This document shows positions 21,270 to 33,684 of a DNA stretch of 64,000 nucleotides, one piece after another. The DNA comes from Homarus americanus. Its lineage: Eukaryota > Arthropoda > Malacostraca > Decapoda > Nephropidae. The notes under the pieces were generated by a model. It saw only the letters and a program-made list of their open reading frames with translations, was not told the origin of the DNA and made no database searches. Each line of letters begins with the position of its first letter. Within the stretch, counting starts at the first letter, position 1. The position numbers were made by a program, and so were the translations under genes. The stretch is from NCBI RefSeq assembly GCF_018991925.1, contig NW_024748870.1, positions 5,992,193-6,056,192 on the forward strand. The letters are read 5' to 3'.

Positions 21270-21369
21270 CTTTCCAGCACTTACTACAAGGTTGCGCGTA
21301 GATTCTCCAGCCAAGAGATTTATACGAATTGTGAGATAGCTTGATGGATCTTCTGGCCCAGACGGGTGC

Positions 21370-21500
21370 CGGATAGAAGAGAGAGAGAGAGAGATGATTG
21401 CGAAAAAAAGAGTAGTAGAAGAAGAGGAAGAATAAGAAGATGGAGAGAGATAATACTTTTGGAGATGAGAGAGACAGGAATAGAAAGAGAGGATGTAAAG
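21370..21500. repeat. GA-rich purine tract
   Basis: GAGAGAGAGA, GAAGAAGAGG and GGAGATGAGAGAG words. Confidence 0.7.
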
Positions 21501-21707
21501 GTCCAATAACTATGTAAACGAGAGAAAGAGTCTCGAACACCACACATTTCCTAATTATCCTAACACAGGGTTCATTACATCAACACAGTGATCCTTGGTG
21601 GCGTCTCTACCTACATTTGCCTTCTTATTGACACACAGAGGATCAGCCTGACCTTCCCCCCGCTTATTTTATCTCTTATATGTTTATCCTCGCTTTCTTT
21701 ATCTCTC

Positions 21708-21708
<1 letters not shown>

Positions 21709-21760
<52 letters not shown>
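21709..21760. repeat. (TTA)n microsatellite
   Basis: About 50 bases of TTA/ATT, preceded by a CTTTATCTC pyrimidine stretch. Confidence 0.93.
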
Positions 21761-22974
21761 TAATTTATATTTAATTTTATTTCTTATATTTCTTTAAACA
21801 TTTTGAGTCGTTTGTTTTTTCGTGTTTCTTGGACTGTGAACTAAGAACTGCTAATGACTTGTTTTCTTGTTGTGTTATTCTTGTTGTGTTTTGGCACTTG
21901 GGGCGTCTGTGTGAGGCTGCAGGGGAAGGGAGCTCCTACTGACGACGTTGAAGGAACGTGTAGTGACATAAGGGCCAGACTGTGTGAATTCTAAATCATT
22001 GATAAGGTAATCCAAGACGTAATTGTGTACAAAATTGATAAAGTAATTAATAATGATATTGGATAAATAACTGGGATTGTACTCCATAAAATAAATTATA
22101 ACATAATTAATAATGTAATAGAATACGTAATTGGAAACTTAATTGGTATCCTGATAATTGGCTAACATTTGGACCGAAGCTGCCATCTCCCCTCCCTCTC
22201 AACCCCACAACATCTACACACCTGGGTTAGAGACGTTAATTGGCTCTTGATTCACCTGACTGATGTTTGAAGCAGTAGTTAGGCTGACTACCACAACGAC
22301 TACTACTGTACTACTACTTTTATTCAAATGGCCTCCAACCTCCCTTTATAGCTAAACCTTCTTCACCAGTTTATTAACTATCCTACTACAAAAGTATCTA
22401 ACCTAGCTAAGTGAGTTAAGCCACAAATCTATACAGCATTCTGTGACTGTTGCCTCATAGTCCCGCCAGATATTGTGAACACCAGAGGATTGAAGCTGCC
22501 TTGATCCACGTTCATCAGCAACGAGCAACTCTGCCCCAGCTGTCAAAGTTCCATCATCATGTGAGCTAATGACAATAACTCATGGACGGAAACCAAGACC
22601 ATTATAAGTGTGGAAAATACAATGGCATACACCGAGGTGCTGTTTGTGTGAAAATTTACACAAGAGAACGAAAGACCGGAGCTCTAAGCAAATTGAGTTA
22701 ACATTGAAAATTTATTCAGTTGATATGCCCAGAAAATACTGATGCAAAGTGACCAATAACAACACCGTGGTCTTGTTTCAGTACACCATGACACTAGACC
22801 ACCACCACCACCAACTACCATCATACCACCACCAATACCACGACGCCATCACCACTACTCGTGATTGAATAACCGGCTAAGGAACATCAGAGACTCACAA
22901 CCTTTGAAGTGAATCTTTAAGGAGAGATTTATATCTGTGTCTCAGTGCAGCCACAGCTCGTGTTCACTCTCAGA
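21761..22974. other. Unique sequence, no supported gene
   Basis: AT-leaning DNA. AATTGGTA and GATAAGGTAATT words near 21990-22150 recur loosely and an ACC run lies at 22797-22860. No open frame of note. Confidence 0.45.
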
Positions 22975-23330
22975 AAGCCACACTGACGAGGAGGGGGGAA
23001 AAAGGAAGAAGGAGCAATAGCGGAGGAGGAGAGTAGGAGGAAGGTGAAGGCGTAGACAGGGGAAGAGTAGAGAGAAGGGTGGGGGAAGAGTGGTGGAAAG
23101 TAGGAGGAGGAGGGACGGAAGAGGGATGAATAGAACGGTGATGTGGGAGGTTAGGGAAGAGGTGACCAGAACACAGTAAGGGATGGATGGAAAAATATTG
23201 GGTGGGGAATAATGCGGAGGGTGTGAAGGGGGGCATTATTAGACGGAGGAAGGAAAAAAGAAGATAGAAAAGGAGGAGAATGAAAGAACGAAGGAATAAA
23301 AGAGGATTGCAGGCAGAGTAGTGGATGGGT
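22975..23330. repeat. Purine-rich G/A tract
   Basis: GGAGGAGGG, GGAAGAGG and GGGAAG words over about 350 bases; less regular than other purine tracts here. Confidence 0.75.
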
Positions 23331-23673
23331 AGAGAGGGAGGTGTAGTCCCACAGGTCTCCAAGGCACTTTTGCTTCTGCTTTAGGTCGTCGACACGCAGC
23401 AAACACCTACCAAAGGGTCGTCAACATCCGCCTCAGTTATTGACACGCACTGAGACATCTTCAAGATCCCAGGAGTCCTCAGCATTTATACCTGCTTATC
23501 AACACTTGTCATCACTCGACTAAGCTGCCTCGCTTATTAGATCAAGCTAGTGGTCGGGAGATGACCTACTTGGGGACACCTTTATGTCTGTCACGTCAAC
23601 AAGATACAAGGCAGAGACAATTGGCGTTTCTGAGATCTTATATAATAAACAATTCATGCTTCCGTTAACTCTC

Positions 23674-23743
<70 letters not shown>
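23674..23743. repeat. (CT)n microsatellite
   Basis: About 65 bases of CT. Confidence 0.95.
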
Positions 23744-23745
<2 letters not shown>

Positions 23746-24355
23746 CCAAAAACAAAAACAAAAAGTGAAAACTAATCACCATGACGTGTAAAAATTCCCC
23801 TCCTCCCTAAAGTCTATTAGTGAACGGTAGTGCAAGTTATTACAGAGGACAAAAGATGGCCACACATTAGCTCCAACACGGTATTCATGTATCGTTTGAA
23901 CAGTTAATGACATGAGGTTTTCACACTGACCTTCTAAACTGTTTACGAAGTTTACCAGGAAAAAATACGTTCTTATATCCCAATAGCAACCATCGAACCT
24001 CTGGCTTTACAAACTCAGATTACTGTCACATCTTCTATGAAAACATGAGAGAGTGACAACCACAATCATCCATCGGAAATTAAACCCACATTTAAATGAA
24101 GGGGAACTTTATTCATATTTCGTACCACAAGGGAATATCAGTGAGTGCTGAAAATGAGTTGTTTTATGTCTCCTAATGTGAGTTGGATACCTAAAGTTGA
24201 TCATTGACGCGACTGTAAATCCTTCTGGTTGGATTCGTTCAGTTTTTTTTTGGGGGGGGGGGAGCTTCCGTTGTGGACACGAGAACCCACTTGACACGAT
24301 GATCACCTTTGGCTGAGAGGGTAGGAGTACCTGTCTCACGTGAGGGATTGTTGTG
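23744..24355. other. Unique sequence, nothing recognised
   Basis: A mononucleotide T8/G10 junction lies at 24243-24261. No gene. Confidence 0.4.
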
Positions 24356-24480
24356 TGAGTGTGAGAAATGATAGTTAGAAAGAGTGTGAGAGTGTGTGTG
24401 AGTGTGACAATATGTGAGTGTGAGAGTGTGTGTGAGAGTGTGTTAGAGTGTGAGTGTGAAAGAATGTAGGAGGGAAAGTA
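24356..24480. repeat. GTGTGAGA-type repeat
   Basis: Irregular GTGTGAGAGTGTGTGTGAG units, about 120 bases. Confidence 0.75.
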
Positions 24481-24534
24481 TATAATACAGATAAACACAA
24501 ACAAACAGACAGGGGCAGACAGATTATCACGTAC

Positions 24535-25580
24535 CCTTGTCATCACGTACGAGTATTGTACTCCTGACATCCACTATCCCTTCCATCACGTACCCCTGTC
24601 AAACACTACCCATGCAATCACGTACCCCTGTCATTACGTACCCCTGCAACCACGTACCCCTGTCATCCACTATCCCTGCAACCACGTACCCCTGTCATCC
24701 ACTATCCCTGCAACCACATAACTCTGCCATCATGTACCCCTGCCATCACGTACCCCTATCATACACTACCCATGCAATCACGTACCCCTGCCATCACTTA
24801 CCCATGTCATCATGTACCCCTGGTATAACGTACCCCTGCCATAACGTAGCCCTGTCATCACGCACCCCTGCCTTCGTGTACCCCTGCCACCACATACCCC
24901 TGCCATAACATACCCCTGTCATCACGTACCCCTGCCTTCGTGTACCCCTGCCATCACGTACCCGTGTCATCACGTACCCCAGTCATCATATACCCCAGCC
25001 ATCACGTACCCATCTCATTACGTACCCCTGCCATCACGTACCCCTGTCATCACGTATCCCTGTCATCCACTACCCTTGCAATCACATCCCTTTCATCACG
25101 TACCCTGCCATCATGTAACCCTGTCATCACGTACCCTGTCATTATGTACCCCTGCCACCCAATACCCCTGTCATCACGTACCCCTGCTATAACGTAGCCT
25201 GCCATCACGTACCCTGCCATCTCGTACCCCTGCTATCATGTACCCTTGTCATCACGCTACGTACTCCCACATCGCGTACCCTGCCATCATGTACCCTTGC
25301 CATCACGTACCCCTGCCATCTGTATCCCTACCATCACGTACCCCGTCATCACGTACCTCTGTCATCACATAACCCCTGTCATCACTTTCACTCGCCACCC
25401 AATACCCCTGTCATCACGTACCCCTTCTATAACGTACTCCTACCATCACGTTCCCCTATCATCACGTACCCCTATCATCACGTACCCCTGTCATCATATA
25501 CCCCTGCCATCATGTACCCCTGCCATCACGTACCCCTGCCATCACGAACCCCTGCCATTACCTACACCTGTCATAACAGA
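24535..25580. repeat. 16-bp minisatellite, about 65 copies
   Basis: The unit is TCACGTACCCCTGTCA with variants (TGCCA, CATGTACCC, ATCCACTATCCC). The 16-base period gives a 16-residue period in all three frames and long false open frames. CACGTAC words recur throughout. Confidence 0.93.
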
Positions 25581-26835
25581 TAAATGAGCAACAAACACTT
25601 GAGACGTACGTCCTTGGTGAATCTCTCTCACTAATATGATGAATATATCTCATTAACTCCTTGTGAACAGAGTACATGAGGGGAGGTGTAGGTGGCCTAC
25701 CCTCCCCCTAACACACCTAATACTCCCCCCTACTTCCTTGCCTCACCACCGCCCAAGAGTCCTTCACTGGTGGAAGCTGAGAGCTGTTGATAACATCCGG
25801 CTGGTATATCAAAAGTGTTTGTTTGTCTCCAGAACCAAATGCAGATAATGATAGAGATTATGTCAGCTTATAAAGTAATACCGTATGTGGGTGGGGGGGG
25901 GGGATTTCTCCATACGGTGGTATAATGCGTCTAGTGTGGCAGCATTATGTTAGTGTTAAGATGTAGACACTGCTTGCTTCCTGTCACTTTCAGCTACCGC
26001 CGCTGGCTAGCCCTTGTGGTGAACAGGGAAGCAGTCTTGCGTAATTTTTCCACTGCCAGTACACAGCCTCTTCACCATCGAGACTCCTGCTGTGCCTCCT
26101 CGTGGCAACACACGGTAACTGGGTGCCTCGCGGCCCCAGGCTAGACCAGCAGGGGATCTCAGAGCAGCAGTGGGCCTCTGAAGTACGGAGCATAGGTCCA
26201 CTGGCATGTGGACACGTCCTGGCACCTACTAACCACTGGTTGCAGCCCACTCTCCTGCTTCATCACATAAACCAACTCGCACGCAGCCATCATACAGCTC
26301 ATCATCTTCTCATTATCATCAAAACCCCTATACCCCCAAAAAGTTCTATGCCGATAGACAAATGGCGACGTGGACAGGCAGAGATGACTGCCGGGAGTCT
26401 CTAGTCACAACTCTGCACATGGGTGGCATAGATAAGATGGTCATTTATGCAGTGCATTCTGGTCCTGTCTGTGCGACTGAACAACCCTTTCCAGGAGCTA
26501 CTTTGCTCACCCCAAGAGATCAGTACCTGCTGGCCCCACAGAGTTAAAGTAGTAGTACAGTACACTCCCCTGCCCGGCCATGGTGTATATAACTCACGGG
26601 AGTATTTTAGGTGTACAGTCTGTGTTAGAAAAAATCTCTTCCAGGATTCTGCTGGGTAGCACACACACACACACACGCACGCACGCACGCGCGCGTACAT
26701 CATTGACTAACCACGACACAAGGACATTCGGGCGTCACTCCCCAGGTGATGAGGCTTGGCTAGTGGGAGCCACAGGTTACATGGCGCCTTCTACTGTATA
26801 TTGACCACCTACCTTACTGCCCTGCTGCTTCTGCC
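25581..26835. other. Unique sequence, no supported gene
   Basis: Includes a relatively GC-rich segment at 25980-26260, open on both strands for 60-86 codons with no recognised domain, and a CA/CG run at 26660-26695. No splice borders support an exon. Confidence 0.4.
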
Positions 26836-27095
26836 GGCTATAGCCTTGGTGTCACTTTACAGGCAAATTTAGGTGTTTCACACACCCACGACTGTCTTTG
26901 TGTTATTTTACCGATAAATTTGGGTGTTTCACCAAGGCTATAGTCTAGGCCACTAGGATGTCTGAAACACCCAAATTTGGCTGTAAATTGACACCAAGAG
27001 AGTCTTGGGTGCATGAAACACCAAAATTTGCCAGCAAAATGACACCAAGGCTTTGGTAGTCTGAAACATACAAATTTGCCGGTAAAATGGCACCC
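26836..27095. repeat. Head-to-head inverted array, about 45-60-bp units
   Basis: Two units of the form GGTGTCACTTTACAGGC ... AAATTTAGGTGTTTCAC on the left (26846-26935) face three units in reverse orientation on the right (GAAACACCCAAATTTGGC ... AAATTGACACCAAG, 26965-27095). GGCTATAGCCTTGGT at 26837 and ACCAAGGCTATAG near 26931 bound the left half as an exact inverted pair. Non-coding. Confidence 0.75.
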
Positions 27096-27447
27096 AAATA
27101 ACCTACGAAGCTTAAGCATGTGATGGCTTTGTCGGTTATCCTTGGTCAAATTGCTTTACTGTTTACTAATATTGTTACCACCCTATACTGTCTAGTTGTA
27201 GTACATGGAAACAATATAACTCTTCAGTCTATGTAGTGTACAGTACACCATATTCGTGCATTGTCTATGCACATGATGAACTGAATTACTCTCAAGCCAA
27301 TTTTATACATGTATGATGATTTTATTGATTTATACTAGTTTACCAAGTTATTATTCATAGAAAACTATTTTCTGGTAATGAGAGAGAATGTATAATTTGG
27401 AGGGAGGATAATTTTAAATATAAAGTTTAATTCAGTCATATCAGTCA

Positions 27448-27716
27448 GGGTTGATGACTACAGTCTTCCACTCTAAACGTTCTTGGGATGTTTACATAAA
27501 TCCTCTAAGGTTTTATATCTCTCTGGGGACCCAGTTTTTAATACCATTCATCCATCCCCGTCCCTGCCTTCCCCTGGCCCTCCTACCCTCAACTTTGCCC
27601 ATTAACACATCTGTTATTATTCCCTCATCCCCAATTATATTACCAGAGTATCTTATTTTTCCCTTTCTGTATATTTCAAGTATTTCTCTCTTGTATTTTT
27701 GGCAATCTTGGTACAT
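27448..27716 (-). mobile_element. RTE-like LINE, C-terminal fragment
   Basis: The minus strand encodes KYKREILEIYRKGKIRYSGN, then VLMGKVEGRRARGRQGRGW followed by MNGIKNW, a stop, and after two further stops QERLEWKTVVINP. The block G-K-x-E-G-R-R-x-x-G-R-x-x-x-x-W-x-x-x-I-x-x-W and the trailing R-x-E-W are the usual C-terminal signature of RTE-type and related LINE proteins. Upstream (27740-27830) lies GGCGGTAGTACCTCCCTGTT (minus strand), a phrase I associate with decapod repeats. Dead copy. Confidence 0.6.
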
Positions 27717-28004
27717 CTTTATTTGTTTTCCTATCTGGTCCCTGCGATATGCTGGAGACTGTCATTTAGGTAGTAGACAACTACCAAACAGGGAGGTACT
27801 ACCGCCTGGGAAGATATTGGAAGTATAATGTGTTGTCTAATGGTAGACCCTGCTGCCATATGACATCACAAAAATTGTGACCAAGTTCCAGGTTGCTGAT
27901 CTGACTTTCTGCCTCATTTACACACAATTGCAGGGTCTCAATTTGTCTCTTACTATTGACAACACAACATACATATATCGTTTGTCACTATTGATCAATT
28001 TTCA

Positions 28005-28008
<4 letters not shown>

Positions 28009-28079
<71 letters not shown>

Positions 28080-28205
28080 CATTATCTACATTAGTATTAC
28101 ATATTTTAATTTAATATATATTTTTTATGAATTATTATTGTTATTATTATTCTTATTATTATTATTGTTGTTGTTGTTGTTGTTGTTGTTGTTATTATTA
28201 TTATA
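28009..28205. repeat. (TTA)n and (TTG)n tracts
   Basis: TTA run at 28009-28080, then TTATTG/TTG repeats at 28130-28205. Confidence 0.92.
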
Positions 28206-28284
28206 TTCTTTGCCCCAGGCCCTTATGTGGGTCGACCTGTGCCCTAGTGAGCAAATCCCGTAAAAAAAAAATTGATTGGAAATG

Positions 28285-29640
28285 TCCCGTTTTCTATGAT
28301 AATCTACTTCGCAAAATTAGGTAATATTTCCCCCAAAATTCGAAAATCTACTTCCCCGAAAAGTCGATAATCTACTTTCCCGAAAAGTAGAAAATCTGTC
28401 TACTTTTCGGGAAAGTAGATAACCAACTTTCCCGGAAAGTAGATATTTCCCGTATTTTATGATACAAATTTCCCGTTTTCTATGATAATCTACTTCGCAA
28501 AATTAGGTAATATTTCCCCCAAAATTCGAAAATCTACTTCCCGAAAAGTCGATAATCTACTTTCCCGAAAAGTAGAAAATCTGTCTACTTTTCAGGAAAG
28601 TAGATAACCAACTTTCCCGGAAAGTAGATATTTCCCATTTTTATGATACAAATTTCCCGTTTTCTATGATAATCTACTTCGCAAAATTAGGTAATATTTC
28701 CCCCAAAATTCGAAAATCTACTTCCTGAAAAAGTCGATAATCTACTTTCCCGAAAAGTAGAAAATCTGTCTACTTTTCAGGAAAGTAGATAACCAACTTT
28801 CCCGGAAAGTAGATATTTCCCGTTTTTTATGATACAAATTTCCCGTTTTCTATGATAATCTACTTCTCTAAATTAGGTAATATTTCCCCCAAAATTCGAA
28901 AATCTACTACCCCGAAAAGTCGATAATCTACTTTCCCGAAAAGTAGAAAATCTGTCTACTTTTAGGGAAAGTAGATAACCAACTTTCCCGGAAAGTAGAT
29001 TTTTCCCGTTTTTTATGATACAAATTTCCCGTTTTCTATGATAATCTACTTCGCAAAATTAGGTAATATTTCCCCCAAAATTCGAAAATCTACTTCCGAA
29101 AAGTCGATAATCTACTTTCCCGAAAAGTAGAAAATCTGTCTACTTTTCAGGAAAGTAGATAACCAACTTTCCCGGAAAGTAGATATTTCCCGTTTTTTAT
29201 GATACAAATTTCCCGTTTTCTATGATAATCTACTTCGCAAAATTAGGTAATATTTCCCCCAAAATTCGAAAATCTACTTCCTGAAAGTCGATAATCTACT
29301 TTCCCGAAAAGTAGAAAATCTGTCTACTTTTCAGGAAAGTAGATAACCAACTTTCCCGGAAAGTAGATTTTTCCCGTTTTTTATGATACAAATTTCCCGT
29401 TTTCTATGATAATCTACTTCTCTAAATTAGGTAATATTTCCCCCAAAATTCGAAAATCTACTTCCCCGAAAAGTCGATAATCTACTTTCCCGAAAAGTAG
29501 AAAATCTATCTACTTTTCGGGAAAGTAGATAACCAACTTTCCCGGAAAGTAGATATTTCCCGTTTTTTATGATACAAATTTCCCGTTTTCTATGATAATC
29601 TACTTCGCAAAATTAGGTAATATTTCCCCCAAAATTCGAA
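28285..29640. repeat. 184-186-bp satellite, eight monomers to the gap
   Basis: Monomers begin TCCCGTTTTCTATGATAATC at 28285, 28471, 28655, 28841, 29027, 29211, 29395 and 29581, so the period is 184-186 bases. Each carries a dyad: CTACTTTCCCGAAAAGTAG, a 9-base loop, then its exact inverse in the first monomer (28372-28390 and 28400-28418), with one mismatch in several later ones. A ~30-base sub-duplication (TTTCCCGT..TTTATGATA) links monomers. Copies differ by a few per cent. The array runs into an assembly gap. The nucleosome-like length and dyad are features of many centromeric or heterochromatic satellites; that role is inference. Confidence 0.95.
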
Positions 29641-29740
29641 NNNNNNNNNNNNNNNNNNNNNNNNNNNNNNNNNNNNNNNNNNNNNNNNNNNNNNNNNNNN
29701 NNNNNNNNNNNNNNNNNNNNNNNNNNNNNNNNNNNNNNNN
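29641..29740. other. Assembly gap (100 N)
   Basis: Exactly 100 N between the 186-bp satellite and the 13-bp minisatellite; the true array lengths are unknown. Confidence 0.98.
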
Positions 29741-29756
29741 TAGAAGTTACGCATTG

Positions 29757-31400
29757 CCCTCATCAACCCAAACCATCACCCCAACCATCATCCAAACCAT
29801 CATCCCTGAACCATCATCCCGAACCATCATCCTGAACCATCATCCCGAACCATCATCCCAAAACCATCATCCCAAACCATCATCCCAACCATCGTCCCAA
29901 ACCATCATCCCAAACCATCATCCTGAACCATGATCCCAAACCATCATCCCAACCATCATCCCAAACCATCGTCCCAAACCATCATCCTGAACCATCATCC
30001 CAAACCACATCATCCCAAACCATCATCCCAAACCATTATCCCAAACCATCATCCTGAACCATCATCCTGAACCATCATCCCAAACCATCATCCCAACCAT
30101 CATCCCGAACCATCATCCCAAACCATCATCCCGAACCATCACCCCAAACTATCACCCCAAACCATCATCCCAAACCATCATCCTGAACTATCATCCCGAA
30201 CCATCATCCCGAACTATCATCCCAAACCATCATCCCTAAACCATCATCCCAAACCATCATCCCAAACCATCGTCCCAAACCATCATCCCAAACCATCATC
30301 CTGAACCATCATCCCAAACCATCATCCCAAACCATCATCCTAAACCATCATCCCGAACCATCATCCCAAACCATCATCCCAAACCATTATCTTAAACCAT
30401 CATCCCGAACCATCATCCCAAACCATCATCCCAAACCATCATCCCAAACTACCAACCTAAACCATTATCCAAACCATCATCCTGAACCATCATCCCGAAC
30501 TATCATCCAAACCATCATCCTAAACCATCATCCTGAACCATCATCCCAAACCATCATCCTGAACCATCACCCCAAACCATCACCCCAAACCATCATCCTG
30601 AACCATCATCCCAAACTATCATCCCAAACCATCATCCCAAACCATCGTCCCAAACCATCATCCCAAACCATCACCCAAACCATCATCCCAAACCATCATC
30701 CTGAACCATCATCCTGAACCATCATCCTGAACCATCATCCCGAACCATCATCCCAACCATCATCCCAAACCATCATCCCAAACCATCGTCCCAACCATCC
30801 CAAACCATCATCCTGAACCATGATCCCAAACCATCATCCCAAACCATCATCCCAAACCATCCCAAACCATCATCCCAAACCATCATCCCTAACCATCATC
30901 CCAAACCATCATCCCAAACCATCATCCCAAACCATCATCCCAAACCATCATCCCAAACCATCATCCCGAACCATCATCCCGAACCATCATCCCAAACCAT
31001 CATCCCAAACCATCATACCAAACCATCATCCCAAACCATCATCCCGAACCATCATCCCAAACTATCATCCCAACCATCATCCCAAACTATCGTCCAAACC
31101 ATCGTCCCAAACCATCATCCCAAACTATCATCCTGAACCATCATCCCAAACCATCATCCCAAACCATCATCCCAAACCATCATCCTAAACCATCATCCCA
31201 ACCATCATCCCAAACCATCATCCCAAACCATCCCAAACCATCATCCCAAACCATCATCCCGAACCATCATCCTGAACCATCATCCCAAACCATCATCCCA
31301 AACCATCATCCCAAACTATCATCCAACCATCATCCTGAACTGTCATCCAAACTATCATCCTAAACTATCATCCCAAACCATCATCCCAAACTATCATCCT
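29757..31400. repeat. 13-bp minisatellite, about 125 copies
   Basis: The unit is ACCATCATCCCAA with CCCGA, CCTGA and CGTCC variants. The 13-base period gives 13-residue Pro/Ser/His frames. The variants are interspersed rather than blocked. Confidence 0.95.
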
Positions 31401-31830
31401 CTCTCTGGCCCCTAAAGCCTACCCCTCCTCATCACTGTGTGTCGACTTCACGTGATATATTTTGTGTTGCAACAAATTGTAAATTCTTCGAGTTAAAGTG
31501 ACACTGCCGCTCTGCAACAACACCTTCCTGAATTTGGGACGATTTTATGTATTTAATTTAATTTTGTATGTATGTATGTATGTATGAATAGGTTTAATAT
31601 TTTGTAATATTTTGTGTAATTTAATCTAAGTTAGAAATAAATGGCTTCAGAATACAGTAAGTCAATTCTCAAAGCGTAACCTAACCTCACCGAATTTATG
31701 ATGACAATGCATTAACAGGTCGGTTGTAATACGAGATCAACTACATAAAAGAAAACGTGTAACATCACACAAACTAAAAGTATTTCTGTGTGTTGATTAC
31801 TGATATACACACAACTCTGACAGACACAAG

Positions 31831-31832
<2 letters not shown>
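31401..31832. other. Unique sequence, nothing recognised
   Basis: A TGTA tetranucleotide run at 31566-31585; AT-rich; no gene. Confidence 0.4.

Positions 31833-31888
<56 letters not shown>
31833..31888. repeat. (CA)n microsatellite
   Basis: About 56 bases of CA. Confidence 0.95.
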
Positions 31889-31891
<3 letters not shown>

Positions 31892-32254
31892 TTTCTGAGA
31901 GCAATTCTACCCACGTAAATTCCTTTCTCCACATTTTCTTAAAAGTTTTGCATCATTAAGACACAACCAAACTTACTTACAAACGTCATACTAGTAATTT
32001 TTCACCAACACTACATAAATCTTCAGTTTACAAACCAACTGCAGCCAAATTTCCCAGGGAGTATAAACTAAGATACTAGTGGAATGTGGAACTACAGAAC
32101 AAAATAGACTCGACCTGACCTAACCTAACCTAACGTAACCTAACCATTCCACGAACTGTGTCCATTTCATTTTCTCTTCCTACTACTACTCGTCTCTTTC
32201 TTCCAACAGTTCTCACGTATTTTCTTGTCGAGCGCTTGAGAAAACGATGTATTT
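31889..32254. other. Unique AT-rich sequence with CTAACC run
   Basis: A short ACCTAACCTAACCTAACG run lies at 32118-32146. No gene. Confidence 0.45.
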
Positions 32255-33360
32255 GTCAGGGATAACTACACAAGAAGATGAGTTCCCGTAGAGTGCCGTG
32301 ACGGTTGAGGGACGATAACTCACACAAGAAGATGAGTTCCCGTAGAGTGCCGTGGATTGTTGAGGGACGGGGTAACTCCACAAGAAGAGGAGTTCCGAGT
32401 TAAACCACAAAAATGAGTTCCGTAGAGTGCCGTGGATTGTTGAGGACGGGTAACTCACACAAGAAGAGGAGTTCGTAGAGTGCCGTGGACGGTTGAGGGA
32501 CGGGGTAACTCACACAAGAAGATGAGTTCCCGTAGAGTGCCGTGGAGGTTGAGGGACGGGGTAACCTACACAAGAAGGTGAGTTCTCGTAGAGTGCCGTG
32601 GATTTGTTGAGGGACGGGGTAACTCACACAAGAAGATGAGTTCCGCAGAGTGCCGACGGTTGAGGGACGGGGTAACTCACACAAGAAGATGAGTTCCTGT
32701 AGAGTAGCGTGGACGGTTGAGGGACGGTAACTCACACAAGATGAGTTCCCGCAGAGTGCCGTGGACGGTTGAGGGGGGTAACTCACAAGAAGATGAGTTC
32801 CCGTGAGTGCCGGACGGTTGAGGACGGGGTAACTACACAAGAAGATGAGTTCCGTAGAGTGCCGGGACGGTTGAGGGACGGGGTAACTCACACAAGAAGA
32901 GGAGTTTCGTAGAGTGCCGTGGACGGTTGAGGGACGGGGTAACTCACACAAGAAGAGGAGTTCCTGTAGAGTGGCGTGGATTGTTGAGGACGGGAACTAC
33001 ACAAGATGAGTTCCTGTAGAGTGCCGTGGACGGTTGAGGGACGGGGTAACTCTGCACAAGAAGAGGAGTTCTCGTAGAGTAGCGTGGATTGTTGAGGACG
33101 GGTAACTCACACAAGAAGAGGAGTTCATAGAGTGGCGTGGCACGGTTGAGGGACGGGTAACTCACAAGAAGAGAGAGTTCCCGTAGAGTGCCGGACGGTT
33201 GAGGGACGGGGTAACTCCACAAGAAGATGAGTCCTGCAGAGTGCCGTGGACGGTTGAGGGGTAACTCACAGAAGATGAGTTCGTGGTGACGGTTGAGGGA
33301 CGGGGTAACTCACACAAGAAGATGAGTTCCCGTAGAGTGCCGTGGACGGTTGAGGGGCAG
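32255..33360. repeat. 57-bp minisatellite, about 20 copies
   Basis: The full unit is about 57 bases: GAAGATGAGTTCCCGTAGAG, TGCCGTGGACGGTTGAGGGA, CGGGGTAACTCACACAA. Most copies carry small deletions at different sites. GATTGT replaces GACGGT in a minor subclass. Minus-strand frames are artefacts of the repeat. The scattered deletions look partly like unpolished long-read consensus. Confidence 0.93.
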
Positions 33361-33470
33361 GAGATGATGGTGAGTGGTGACGCAGAGGTAAGCGTAAAGG
33401 TAAGTTGGTTAAAATGTGATATGATGGAAGCTTTCGGGGAATGCATAAAGCTTATTGTCCGTCAGCTTAT

Positions 33471-33684
33471 TTCACCTGATGATTATGTAACCCTAACGGT
33501 ACCTGCGGGTTAGGTTAGGTTAGGTTAGTGTGAGGTATGGTTAAATTAGTGCTGGGTTAGGTCAGGTTAAATCAATGTTAGGTTAAATCAAGTTAGATTA
33601 GGTTAGTATTAGGTTAAGTCAGGTTAGTGTTAGAGTAATTAACCATAAACTGAAATAAACTAGAGTCTAATCTTCATGTGATAC
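33471..33684. mobile_element. TIR element family, copy D
   Basis: Left inner arm CTTATTTCACCTGATGATTA (outer part lost or diverged); right end inverted reads ATCACATGAAGATTAGACTC then GTTTATTTCAG. The core holds GGTTAGGTTAGG and AGGTTAAATCA words. Non-coding. Confidence 0.55.

Noticed and set aside
24535..25587. Tandem array suspected as CRISPR
   Set aside because: The 16-base units are contiguous with no unique spacers, and the DNA is eukaryotic. The same applies to the 57-bp and 186-bp arrays.
28127..28324. Tyr/Cys-rich frame at the TTA/TTG tract
   Set aside because: Translation of trinucleotide repeats.
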